Notes under the pieces: generated by a model
Told to the model about the DNA's origin: nothing
The model's database searches: none
The model's input: the letters and a program-made list of their open reading frames with translations, nothing else
Assembly (NCBI RefSeq): GCF_014193425.1
Contig: NZ_JACHZG010000001.1
Coordinates: 1,116,001 to 1,180,000, forward strand
From: Microlunatus antarcticus
GTDB taxonomy: Bacteria > Actinomycetota > Actinomycetes > Propionibacteriales > Propionibacteriaceae
Direction of reading: 5' to 3'
DNA: 64,000 bases
Translations under genes and position numbers: made by a program
Shown here: piece by piece, positions 1-7,918 of the stretch
How the letters are laid out: every line of letters starts with the position of its first letter
Numbering within the stretch: position 1 is the first letter of the stretch

Positions 1-219
1 CACCTGCCGCGCGCCTGAGCGGCCGGCCCGCCCCGGGCGACGGTCGAGGGCCGCGTAGGTCAGAGATTTACCTGCTCAGCAAATCTGCGTTGCTTTCTCA
101 GTTTCCCTGAACCGACCGTCACACGCCCGACACACTGGTCGCGGCTCGGGGGGGCTGCCAGGGCACTTCGCCCAATCTCTTCCTGAGTTCGCGCTCGTCG
201 CACTCGGGGGGGATGGGTC
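1..219. other. Upstream region, no gene recognised
   Basis: I see no convincing coding sequence here. Short frames that run in from the left edge close at base 18 or base 58 and could be the tail of a gene outside the window, but nothing identifies it. Bases 60-125 are visibly less GC-rich than the surroundings and hold a perfect 6-base inverted repeat (AGATTT at 64-69, AAATCT at 81-86). This patch is the likely promoter/operator zone for the operon starting at 220, but no clear -35/-10 pair was found. Confidence 0.4.
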
Positions 220-813
220 ATGCGCGCTGAAGGGCTGCGGCCTGACGTCTTCGTGCACCCGCAGGGGCTGTGCGACTCGACCGACGTCGGCGCCGGCACG
301 CGGGTCTGGGCCTTCGCCCACGTGCTCGAGGGTGCGCGCATCGGGGCGGGCTGCAACGTCTGCGACGGCGCGTACGTCGAGGGCGGTGCCGTCCTCGGCG
401 ACCGCGTCACGGTGAAGAACCAGGTCATGGTCTTCGCCGGGGTCACCGTCGCCGACGACGTGTTCCTCGGCCCGGGCGTCACCTTCACCAACGACTTCAC
501 GCCCCGCGCCCACGTCCGCAAGGGACCCGACGACCTGGACCCGACCCGGGTCGAGCAGGGTGCCACGCTCGGCGCCCGCGTGACCGTGGTCTGCGGCGTC
601 ACGATCGGGGCGAACGCCTTCGTCGGCGCCGGCGCGGTCGTCACGCGCGACGTCGCCCCGCACGCCTTCGTCGTGGGCAACCCCGGGCGCCAGATCGGCT
701 GGGCCTGCCGCTGCGGCCGCCGGCTCGACGCCGACCTCCGCTGCTCGTGCGGCCGGGCGTACGCGCTCGGCGCCGACGGGCTGCACGAGGACGTGGAGCT
801 CGCGTGTACGTGA
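220..813 (+). CDS. Left-handed beta-helix sugar N-acyltransferase (WbpD/WlbB-like)
   Basis: 197 residues. Residues about 15-155 are a run of hexapeptide repeats typical of left-handed beta-helix acyltransferases. The stretch with YVEGGA, VTVKNQV and FLGPGVTFTND resembles the WbpD/WlbB/FdtC group, which N-acetylates 3-amino sugars on nucleotide-sugar donors using acetyl-CoA in the cytoplasm. The C-terminus adds two CxC pairs (about residues 163-177) that look like a small zinc ribbon. The ATG is preceded by a G-rich Shine-Dalgarno stretch. It is the first gene of a tightly packed operon, and its last bases overlap the start of the MFS gene. The substrate is inferred. Matching aminotransferases and a Gfo/Idh-type dehydrogenase lie at 23356-28382. 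Confidence 0.8.
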   Translation: MRAEGLRPDVFVHPQGLCDSTDVGAGTRVWAFAHVLEGARIGAGCNVCDGAYVEGGAVLGDRVTVKNQVMVFAGVTVADDVFLGPGVTFTNDFTPRAHVRKGPDDLDPTRVEQGATLGARVTVVCGVTIGANAFVGAGAVVTRDVAPHAFVVGNPGRQIGWACRCGRRLDADLRCSCGRAYALGADGLHEDVELACT

Positions 814-2123
814 GCCTGCGCAACAGCCCCACGCCCGCGGCCACTGCCCCCGCCGCGGGCGTGGCTCCCGCGCCCGACCGCGAGCGCCGCACGCGCCGCA
901 AGGGCGGCCGCGTCCCCGGGGTCGTGCTGGCCCTCGGCCTGACGAGCCTCTTCACCGACATCTCGTCCGAGGCGATCACCGCCGTCCTGCCCCTCTACCT
1001 CACCGCCGTGCTCGGGCTCGGGCCCGTGGCGTACGGGTTCGTGGACGGCATCTACCAGGGCTTCGCCTCGCTGGTGCGGGTCCTCGGGGGCTGGTGGTCC
1101 GACCGCAGCGGGCGGCCCAAGCTCGTCGCCGGGCTCGGCTACGGCATCTCCGCCCTGTCCCGGGTGCTGCTGCTCCCGGTCGTCGGCATCGCCGCCCTCA
1201 CCGGGGTGGTCGCGCTCGACCGGCTGGGCAAGGGGCTCCGGACCGGGCCGCGCGACGCGATGATCGCCGCCGCGAGCACGCCCGAGCAGCTCGGGCGCAA
1301 CTTCGGCGTGCACCGCGCGCTCGACACCGCCGGCGCCATGGCCGGCCCGCTCCTCGCCTTCGGCGTCCTCGCCGTCGTCCCGGCCGGGCTCGCCGGCTAC
1401 CGGGCGGTGTTCGTGCTGAGCATCGCGGCCGCGGTCGTGGGGCTCGCGTTCCTCCTGCTCGCGGTGCCGAGCCGGGTGCGGGGGAGCGCTGGGCTGCCGC
1501 CGGCGCAGCAGCCGGTACGCCGCTGGCGCTGGCGCGACCTCGGCGACCGCCGGATCCGCTCGCTGATGATCGCCGCCGCGCTCCTCGGCCTGCTGACCGT
1601 GGGCGACGGCTTCCTCTACCTCGTGCTCGCCGACGCCGGCGGCATCGGCCTCACCTGGTTCCCGCTGCTGATGGTCGGGACCAACGCGGCCTACTTCGCG
1701 CTCGCCGTCCCCGTCGGCCGGCTGGCCGACCGGGTCGGACGGACCCGGGTGCTGCTGGGCGGGCACGTCCTCCTGGTCCTCGCCTACGCGGTCGCCGCGA
1801 CCACCGGTGGTCACCTCGCCGGCGTCATCGCCGTGCTGCTCCTGCTGGGCTGCTTCTACGCCGCGACCGACGGGGTCATCAGCGCCCTGGCCAGCCAGTG
1901 CGTGCCCGAGGGCGCCAAGGCGACCGGCATCGCGTCGGTGCAGACCGCGGTCGGGCTCAGCCGCTTCGCCTCCTCGGTCTGCTTCGGCCTGCTGTGGCAG
2001 CTCACCGGCCGCTCGGTCGCGCTGCTCGCCGTCGGCCTCGCGCTGGCGATCGCCATCCCGGTCGCGGCCCGTCTGCTGCGCCAGCTCCCGTCCACCCCGT
2101 CCGGCGCCGAGGTGGCGGCGTGA
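804..2123 (+). CDS. MFS transporter
   Basis: 439 residues with about 12 hydrophobic segments and a charged N-terminal tail of about 35 residues. Motif DRLGKGLRTGPRD (near residue 140) is the cytoplasmic loop signature of a major facilitator subgroup often annotated as putative drug or sugar efflux. GRLADRVGRTR is the second, related loop between the two halves. The start is GTG at 804, six bases after a GGAG, or GTG at 810, which makes a 4-base GTGA overlap with the upstream stop. Both starts give the same protein apart from two residues. It is co-transcribed with the acyltransferase and the TolB-like gene, so export of a precursor or product of the locus is possible. The substrate is unknown. 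Confidence 0.75.
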   Translation: MYVSLRNSPTPAATAPAAGVAPAPDRERRTRRKGGRVPGVVLALGLTSLFTDISSEAITAVLPLYLTAVLGLGPVAYGFVDGIYQGFASLVRVLGGWWSDRSGRPKLVAGLGYGISALSRVLLLPVVGIAALTGVVALDRLGKGLRTGPRDAMIAAASTPEQLGRNFGVHRALDTAGAMAGPLLAFGVLAVVPAGLAGYRAVFVLSIAAAVVGLAFLLLAVPSRVRGSAGLPPAQQPVRRWRWRDLGDRRIRSLMIAAALLGLLTVGDGFLYLVLADAGGIGLTWFPLLMVGTNAAYFALAVPVGRLADRVGRTRVLLGGHVLLVLAYAVAATTGGHLAGVIAVLLLLGCFYAATDGVISALASQCVPEGAKATGIASVQTAVGLSRFASSVCFGLLWQLTGRSVALLAVGLALAIAIPVAARLLRQLPSTPSGAEVAA

Positions 2124-3157
2124 CCCGGGGGAGGATCGCCGTGCTCGGCGCCGTCGTGGCCGTGTGCTTCGCCCTGGTCGTGGTCTACGTCCTGCAGGTC
2201 CGCCACGCCGGTTCCGTCAGCGCGGCGGCGGCGCCGACCGTCTCCACGGTCCCGATGGCGGACGTGCTGGCCGGCCCGCACCTCGTGTTCCGCAACGCCA
2301 CCCTCGGCGCCGACTACGGCAAGCTCGCCGCCGTCACGCTGGGCGACCCCGGCGGCGCCCGGGCCTTCGGCTCGACGAGCTGCGAGCGCGTCTACGCCAC
2401 CGCCTCGGCGGGGGTCTGCGTGACCGCCTCGGGCGGCATCGCGCCGACGTACGCGGTCGCCTCCCTCGGCCCGGACCTCGCCCCGACCTCGTCCGCGCCG
2501 CTGGCCGGCCTGCCGAGCCGGGCGCGGATGTCGGTGGACGGGCGCCTGGTCTCGACGACGACCTTCATCACCGGCCACTCGTACGCGGCCTCCTCCTTCT
2601 CGACCGCCACGGTGATCCGGGTCGGCGGGCGGGACCTGCCCAACCTCGAGACCTGGACGACCTACCTGCCCGACGGCCAGCGGCTGGTCGCGGCCAACCG
2701 GAACTTCTGGGGCGTCACCTTCGCGACCGACGACGACACCTTCTACGCCACCGCGGCCTCGGGCACCACCACCTGGCTCGTGCGCGGCAGCGTCAAGGAG
2801 CGCACGATGCGCGCCCTGCGCACCGACGCCGAGTGCCCGTCGCTGTCGCCGGACGGGCGCCACGTCGCGTACAAGAAGCGGCTCGCCAACCCGACGCCCG
2901 GCGTGTGGCGCCTCGCCTCGCTCGACCTCACGACCGGGGCCGAGACGCTCCTGGCCGAGACCCGGAACGTCGACGACCAGGTCGAGTGGCTCGACGACGC
3001 CTCGCTGCTCTACAGCCTGCCCCGCTCGGGGACCGAGGCCACCACGTCCGACGTCTGGCGGGTGCCGTCCGACGGCTCCGGCACGCCGTCGGTGCTCGTC
3101 CCCTACGCCTCCTCACCCGCGGTCGTCGCCGCGGCCGCCTCGGCCGCCCGGCCATGA
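2120..3157 (+). CDS. Membrane-anchored TolB/PD40-like beta-propeller protein
   Basis: 345 residues. One N-terminal hydrophobic segment (about residues 7-25) would anchor or export the protein. The rest has irregular repeats such as LSPDGRHVAYKK and TYLPDGQRLVAAN, which fit WD40-like (PD40) blades seen in TolB-type propellers. No catalytic motif is visible. The GTG start overlaps the MFS stop by 4 bases (GTGA). I infer a periplasm-like or extracellular binding or scaffolding role in polysaccharide assembly. The exact function is unknown. Confidence 0.6.
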   Translation: MTRGRIAVLGAVVAVCFALVVVYVLQVRHAGSVSAAAAPTVSTVPMADVLAGPHLVFRNATLGADYGKLAAVTLGDPGGARAFGSTSCERVYATASAGVCVTASGGIAPTYAVASLGPDLAPTSSAPLAGLPSRARMSVDGRLVSTTTFITGHSYAASSFSTATVIRVGGRDLPNLETWTTYLPDGQRLVAANRNFWGVTFATDDDTFYATAASGTTTWLVRGSVKERTMRALRTDAECPSLSPDGRHVAYKKRLANPTPGVWRLASLDLTTGAETLLAETRNVDDQVEWLDDASLLYSLPRSGTEATTSDVWRVPSDGSGTPSVLVPYASSPAVVAAAASAARP

Positions 3158-3216
3158 CCACCCACCCGACCCCCGAGCCCAGCACCACCTCACACCCAAG
3201 GAGTAGTCACCGATGA
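3154..3216 (+). CDS. Micro-ORF of 20 codons, possible coupling peptide
   Basis: ATG at 3154 overlaps the stop of the TolB-like gene (ATGA) and runs 20 sense codons to a stop that itself overlaps the next micro-ORF (ATGA at 3213-3216). The peptide is rich in Thr, Pro and Ser and resembles no family I know. It may only keep ribosomes moving towards the glycosyltransferase gene, or be chance. Confidence 0.2.
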   Translation: MTTHPTPEPSTTSHPRSSHR

Positions 3217-3260
3217 CGAACCTCGCGAGCTCGCTGCACCTGATCCAGGACGAGGGCTGA
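3213..3260 (+). CDS. Micro-ORF MTNLASSLHLIQDEG with strong Shine-Dalgarno
   Basis: A 15-residue frame starts at an ATG nine bases after AAGGAG (3198-3203), one of the best ribosome-binding sites in the region. It stops one base before the GTG of the GT4 gene at 3262. The excellent site in front of such a short frame suggests either a translated leader that couples translation to the glycosyltransferase or a real small peptide. I recognise no homologue. Confidence 0.35.
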   Translation: MTNLASSLHLIQDEG

Positions 3261-3261
3261 C

Positions 3262-4755
3262 GTGTCCACCCTGTTCAAGCTCACGCCGCGCTCCGGCTCG
3301 GCCCGACCGCTCCCTTCCGACGAGGCGAGCCCCGTCGACTCGCGCCCGCACGTCCTGATGATCGTGCAGAACCTGCCCGTCCCGCTCGACCGCCGGGTGT
3401 GGCTGGAGTGCCGCACGCTGGCCAAGGCCGGCTACGCGGTCACGGTGATCTGCCCCAAGGGCCCCGGTGACCCGAGCTACCAGGTCATCGACGGCATCAC
3501 GATCCACAAGTACCGCCCGGCGCCGAAGACGACCGGGTTCGTCAGCTACGTCTGGGAGTTCGGCTACTCCTGGCTGCGCACCGCCGCGCTGTCGGCGCGC
3601 GTCTGGGCCGACCGGCCGTTCGACGTCATGCAGGCGTGCAACCCGCCGGACACCTACTGGCTGCTGGCGCGGATCTGGAAGAAGCGGGGTGTCCGCTTCG
3701 TCTTCGACCAGCACGACCTCAACCCCGAGCTCTTCGAGTCGCGCTTCGGCAAGCCGCAGGGCTTCGGGCCGCGCTTCCAGTACTACGCGCTGCGCTGGCT
3801 GGAGCAGATGACCTACCGCACCGCGGACATGGTCATCTCGACCAACGAGTCCTACCGCGCCATCGCGATGGGGCGGGGCCAGCGCGCGGCCGAGGACGTC
3901 GTGGTCGTGCGGAGCGGTCCGGAGACGGACCGCATGCGGCCCGTGCACCCCGAGCCGTCGGCCGCGCGCGACCCCCGCAAGACGCTCGTCTACCTCGGGA
4001 TCATGGGTCCGCAGGACGGCGTCGAGCAGGTCCTCGTCGTGATGGACGAGCTCGTCCACCACCGCGGCCGGACCGACGTCCGCGCGGTCCTGATGGGTTT
4101 CGGCGACTGCTACGAGGACCTGCGGTCCATGACCACGGAGCTGGGGCTGGACGACTGCGTCACCTTCACCGGTCGCGCCGGCCTGGACACCATCGCCGAC
4201 GAGCTGAGCGCCGCCGACGTGGGGCTCTGCCCCGACCTGAAGTCGCCGCTCAACGACGTCTCGACCATGAACAAGACGATGGAGTACATGGCGTACGCCC
4301 TGCCGTCGGTCGCGTTCGACCTGGTCGAGACCCGGGTCTCGGGCGGCGACACGGTCCGCTACGTCCCCTCGGGCGACACCACCGCGTTCGCCGACGAGGT
4401 GGAGCGGCTGCTCGACGACGACGAGCTGCGCTGCGAGATGGGCCGGGCCGCCCGGCGCCGCGTGACGGAGGAGCTCGACTGGAAGGCCCAGGCCGTGGCC
4501 TACCGCGGGGTCTTCGCCCGCTTCACGGGCCTGACCGAGGACGAGGCGCTGACCGTCGACCCGTCGACGGTGCTGCCGCCCGAGCTCGTGGCCGACCCGA
4601 CCTGCGACCACCGGGGCCGCCCGTTCGTCGAGCTCCACGACGCGGCCCTGGACGCGTACATCCTCAAGCGGGATGTCGTCGCGGCGCCCGTCCCGCCGGT
4701 GGTCGCCGGGACCGGGAACCTGGAGCTCAGCGACGCGTTCGACCTGGCCAAGTGA
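3262..4755 (+). CDS. GT4-family glycosyltransferase
   Basis: 497 residues. After a variable N-terminus, PHVLMIVQNLPVPLDRRVW (from about residue 30) begins the first Rossmann domain of a GT-B enzyme. FDQHDLNPE near residue 150, YLGIMGPQDGVEQ and the C-terminal block with CPDLKSPLNDVSTMNKTMEYMA (positions about 320-345) match GT4 enzymes of exopolysaccharide loci that bind the nucleotide-sugar with a Lys and an acidic residue. About 70 extra residues after the GT-B fold have no assigned role. The GTG start lies just after the second micro-ORF. It probably adds a sugar to a lipid-linked repeat unit at the inner face of the membrane. Donor and acceptor are unknown. Confidence 0.85.
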   Translation: MSTLFKLTPRSGSARPLPSDEASPVDSRPHVLMIVQNLPVPLDRRVWLECRTLAKAGYAVTVICPKGPGDPSYQVIDGITIHKYRPAPKTTGFVSYVWEFGYSWLRTAALSARVWADRPFDVMQACNPPDTYWLLARIWKKRGVRFVFDQHDLNPELFESRFGKPQGFGPRFQYYALRWLEQMTYRTADMVISTNESYRAIAMGRGQRAAEDVVVVRSGPETDRMRPVHPEPSAARDPRKTLVYLGIMGPQDGVEQVLVVMDELVHHRGRTDVRAVLMGFGDCYEDLRSMTTELGLDDCVTFTGRAGLDTIADELSAADVGLCPDLKSPLNDVSTMNKTMEYMAYALPSVAFDLVETRVSGGDTVRYVPSGDTTAFADEVERLLDDDELRCEMGRAARRRVTEELDWKAQAVAYRGVFARFTGLTEDEALTVDPSTVLPPELVADPTCDHRGRPFVELHDAALDAYILKRDVVAAPVPPVVAGTGNLELSDAFDLAK

Positions 4756-4800
4756 CGTCCGGTCCGTCCACACCCTGATCCGCCGAGCAAGGAACGCACC

Positions 4801-6375
4801 ATGAGGACGAACCTCCACCACCTCCTCCAGGAGGCCGCCGCCGCGCGACCCCACGCGCCGGCCGTCACCTCCAAGGACGTCACGGTCACCTACGGCGAGC
4901 TGTGGCAGACCTGCGAGGCCGCCGCGGGCGGGCTCGAGGCCCTGGGGCTGCGCCGCGGCGAGCGCGTGGCGGTGTTCCTCGACAAGCGCGTCGAGACCGT
5001 CGCGGCCTTCTTCGCCACCTCGGCCGCGGGCGCGGTCTTCGTCCCGGTGAACCCGGTGCTGAAGGCCGCCCAGGTGTCGTACATCCTCGGCAACTGCGAC
5101 GTGCGGGTGCTGGTGACCAGCGCCGACCGGCTGGTCGCCGTCGCCGGCGAGCTGGCGGGCTGCCCGGCGCTGGAGCACGTCGTCGTCGTCGGCGACCCCG
5201 AGCGCGAGCTCCCCGTGATCGACGCGAACGTGACCCTCACGCGCTGGGAGAAGCTGCTCGTCCCGGGGGTCGGGGCGACCGGTCCCCGTCCGCTGGACCT
5301 GGACGTGGCCGCGATCTTCTACACCTCCGGCAGCACCGGGCGGCCCAAGGGCGTGGTCCTCAGCCACCGGAACCTGATCGTCGGGGCGGAGAGCGTCAGC
5401 ACCTACCTCCACAACACCGCCGACGACGTGATCCTCTCGGCGCTGCCCCTGAGCTTCGACGCGGGGTTCAGCCAGGTGACCACCGCCTTCGCGGTCGGGG
5501 CGCACCTCGTGCTGCACAACCACCTGGTCGCGACCGACATCCCCCGGCTCGTGGCGAAGCACCGCGTCACCGGGCTGACCGCGGTCCCGCCGCTCTGGCT
5601 GCAGGTCATCGGCACCACCTGGCCGGACGGGGCGGCGGACACGCTGCGCTACTTCGCCAACACCGGCGGGCGGATGCCGCGCACCACCCTCGACCGGCTC
5701 CGTGCGCTGTTCCCGGGCGCCGCCCCCTACCTGATGTACGGCCTCACCGAGTCGTTCCGGTCCACCTACCTCGACCCGGCCGAGGTGGACCGTCGGCCCG
5801 ACTCGATCGGCAAGGCGATCCCGGACGCCGAGATCCTCGTCGTCCGCCCGGACGGCACGCTGTGCGAACCGGGGGAGCCCGGCGAGCTGGTGCACCGCGG
5901 GGCACTCGTCGCGCTCGGCTACTGGGAGGACGAGGCCAAGACCGCGGAACGGTTCAAGCCGGTCCCCGGTGCACGGCCCGGGTGGCGCGCACCCGAGCTG
6001 GCCGTCTACTCCGGCGACACCGTGGTCGCCGACGAGGAGGGCTTCCTCTACTTCGTCGGCCGCAGCGACGAGATGATCAAGACGTCGGGCTACCGGGTGA
6101 GCCCGACCGAGGTCGAGGAGGCGGCCTTCGGCACCGGGCTGGTCGCCGACGCGGTCGCGCTCGGCGTGCCCGACGAGCGGCTCGGCGACGCGATCGCGCT
6201 GGTCGTCACCCCCGCCGTCGGCACCGCACTGGAGCCGAAGGCCCTGATCACCGCGCTGCGCCGCGAGCTGCCGCTCTACATGGTACCGAGCCGGGTGGTG
6301 GTGCGGGCGAGCATGCCGCGCTCGCCCAACGGCAAGTACGACCGACCGCTCGTCCGTGAGGAGCTGCTCGCATGA
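4801..6375 (+). CDS. AMP-forming acyl/aminoacyl ligase (exosortase-A-associated type)
   Basis: 524 residues of the ANL superfamily. YTSGSTGRPKG (about residues 172-182) is the phosphate-binding loop, YGLTES (about 313-318) the aromatic/acidic motif, YSGD (about 401) the ribose-binding Asp, and NGKYDR near residue 511 carries the catalytic Lys. The closest pattern I know is the ligase that sits beside a PLP decarboxylase and an acyl carrier protein in exosortase-A loci and, analogously, BtrJ of butirosin biosynthesis. It should adenylate a carboxylic or amino acid and load it on the carrier protein at 7631-7903. Start ATG follows AAGGAA. The next gene overlaps by 4 bases. The substrate is not readable from sequence. 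Confidence 0.85.
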   Translation: MRTNLHHLLQEAAAARPHAPAVTSKDVTVTYGELWQTCEAAAGGLEALGLRRGERVAVFLDKRVETVAAFFATSAAGAVFVPVNPVLKAAQVSYILGNCDVRVLVTSADRLVAVAGELAGCPALEHVVVVGDPERELPVIDANVTLTRWEKLLVPGVGATGPRPLDLDVAAIFYTSGSTGRPKGVVLSHRNLIVGAESVSTYLHNTADDVILSALPLSFDAGFSQVTTAFAVGAHLVLHNHLVATDIPRLVAKHRVTGLTAVPPLWLQVIGTTWPDGAADTLRYFANTGGRMPRTTLDRLRALFPGAAPYLMYGLTESFRSTYLDPAEVDRRPDSIGKAIPDAEILVVRPDGTLCEPGEPGELVHRGALVALGYWEDEAKTAERFKPVPGARPGWRAPELAVYSGDTVVADEEGFLYFVGRSDEMIKTSGYRVSPTEVEEAAFGTGLVADAVALGVPDERLGDAIALVVTPAVGTALEPKALITALRRELPLYMVPSRVVVRASMPRSPNGKYDRPLVREELLA

Positions 6376-7598
6376 GCACCGCCGACCTGCTGGCCGACTT
6401 CGGCACGATCAAGGGCGAGCTCGCCGTCGGCGGGATGCCGCTGAGCCTGCTCGCCGCGCGCGTCGGCTCGACGCCCTTCTTCGCGTACGACCGCCGCCTG
6501 CTCACCGAACGCGTCGCGACGCTCCGCTCGGTGCTGCCCGACGGGCTCGACCTGACGTACGCGATGAAGGCCAACCCGATGCCGGCCGTGGTGCAGCACC
6601 TCGCCGGGCTCGTCGACTCCATCGACGTCGCGTCGGCGGGGGAGATGGCCGTCGCCCTCGACACGGGGATGCCGGCCGAGCGGGTCAGCTTCGCCGGTCC
6701 GGGCAAGACCGCCGCCGAGCTGCGCCGTGCCGTGGCCGCAGGCATCGTCGTCGAGCTGGAGTCGTCGACCGAGGCCCGCCGCGTCCTCGCCGCCGGAAAC
6801 GAGCTCGGGGTCCGGCCCCGCGTCGCGCTACGCGTCAACCCGGACTTCGCGGTCAAGGGCTCGGGCATGCGGATGGGCGGCGGGCCGCAGCAGTTCGGCA
6901 CCGACGCCGAGCAGGTGCCCGGGCTCGTCGCCGAGCTCGTGGGCGCCGACGTGGACCTGCTGGGCTTCCACGTCTTCGCCGGCTCGCAGAACCTGCGGGC
7001 GGAGATCATCGCCGAGGCGCAGCGCCGGACGGTCGACCTCGTCGTCGGTCTCGCCGACCTCCTGCCCACCCCGGTGCGCTACCTCAACCTGGGCGGCGGC
7101 TTCGGTATCCCGTACTTCGCCGCGGACACGCCGCTCGACCTCGGGGTGGTGGCCGACAACCTGGCCGCCCTGCTCGACGGACCGATCGCCGCGTACCTGC
7201 CGGAGGCGCGGACCGTGGTCGAGCTCGGCCGCTACATCGTCGGCGAGTGCGGCGTCTACGTCACCGAGGTCGTGGACCGCAAGGTCTCGCGCGGCAAGAC
7301 GTACCTCGTCGTCGACGGCGGGATGCACCACCAGCTCGCGGCCTCGGGCAACCTCGGTCAGGTCATCCGCCGGAACTACCCGCTCGTCGTGGGCAGCCGG
7401 GCGGAGGAGGAGACGGTCGAGACCGCGTCGGTCGTCGGATGCCTGTGCACCCCCCTCGACCTCTTGGGCAACGACGTCGAGCTGCCCCGCACGGAGGTCG
7501 GCGACCTCGTCGTCCTGTTCCAGGCGGGGGCGTACGGCCTCACCGCCAGCCCCACCGCGTTCCTCGGGCACCCGGCTCCGGCCGAGGTCCTCGTCTAG
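6372..7598 (+). CDS. PLP-dependent decarboxylase, LysA/BtrK-like
   Basis: 408 residues of the fold-III (alanine-racemase-like) decarboxylase family. YAMKAN (Lys about 66) forms the Schiff base with PLP. HVFAGSQ (about 199-205), LGGGFGIPY (about 238-246) and ELGRYIVG match the phosphate and substrate sites. GCLCTP (about 354-359) stands where diaminopimelate decarboxylases have their catalytic Cys, and GAYG follows. It is too far from housekeeping lysine genes to be the main lysA. The ATGA overlap with the ligase and the carrier gene behind it point to a decarboxylase acting on a free or carrier-bound amino acid, as BtrK does on glutamyl-carrier. That function is inferred. Confidence 0.85.
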   Translation: MSTADLLADFGTIKGELAVGGMPLSLLAARVGSTPFFAYDRRLLTERVATLRSVLPDGLDLTYAMKANPMPAVVQHLAGLVDSIDVASAGEMAVALDTGMPAERVSFAGPGKTAAELRRAVAAGIVVELESSTEARRVLAAGNELGVRPRVALRVNPDFAVKGSGMRMGGGPQQFGTDAEQVPGLVAELVGADVDLLGFHVFAGSQNLRAEIIAEAQRRTVDLVVGLADLLPTPVRYLNLGGGFGIPYFAADTPLDLGVVADNLAALLDGPIAAYLPEARTVVELGRYIVGECGVYVTEVVDRKVSRGKTYLVVDGGMHHQLAASGNLGQVIRRNYPLVVGSRAEEETVETASVVGCLCTPLDLLGNDVELPRTEVGDLVVLFQAGAYGLTASPTAFLGHPAPAEVLV

Positions 7599-7630
7599 AC
7601 CTGTTCGACCACCACGAGAAGGACATGATC

Positions 7631-7903
7631 ATGACCGCTACCGCAGACCCGTCCACCGGCTCGCTCCCCGAGGTCGCCGAGGTCCTCGTCGAGACCCTCG
7701 GTATCCAGGACCGCGCCGCCACGCTCGACGCCAGCACCCCGCTCTTCGGCGAGATGCCCGAGCTCGACTCGCTCGCCGTGCTCGAGCTCGTCTCGGCCCT
7801 CGAGGACCGCTTCGGCATCGTCGTCGAGGACGAGGAGTTCGGCGGCGAGATCTTCGAGACCCTCGGCTCGCTCGCCACGTTCGTCGACGGCAAGCGCGCC
7901 TGA
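7631..7903 (+). CDS. Free-standing acyl carrier protein
   Basis: 90 residues, acidic, with ELDSLAVLEL where Ser47 should receive the 4'-phosphopantetheine arm. The rest fits a four-helix carrier protein. ATG 7631 is chosen because GAGAAGGA ends seven bases before it; ATG 7625 is too close to that site. It lies 32 bases after the decarboxylase and 15 before the acyltransferase, so it is very likely the carrier for the group activated by the upstream ligase. It is not the fatty-acid AcpP by context, since no fatty-acid synthase genes are near. Confidence 0.88.
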   Translation: MTATADPSTGSLPEVAEVLVETLGIQDRAATLDASTPLFGEMPELDSLAVLELVSALEDRFGIVVEDEEFGGEIFETLGSLATFVDGKRA

Positions 7904-7918
7904 GAACCCGACGAGACC

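Noticed and set aside
3190-5895. Open frame of 901 codons antisense to the GT4 and ligase genes
   Set aside because: Opposite strand holds two unambiguous enzyme genes; the frame is a GC shadow.
6372-7598. Housekeeping lysA
   Set aside because: Context is a carrier protein module in a glycan locus and the Cys region differs from diaminopimelate decarboxylases; I cannot exclude some activity on diaminopimelate.
4801-7903. NRPS or PKS cluster
   Set aside because: There is a ligase and a carrier but no condensation, ketosynthase or thioesterase domain.
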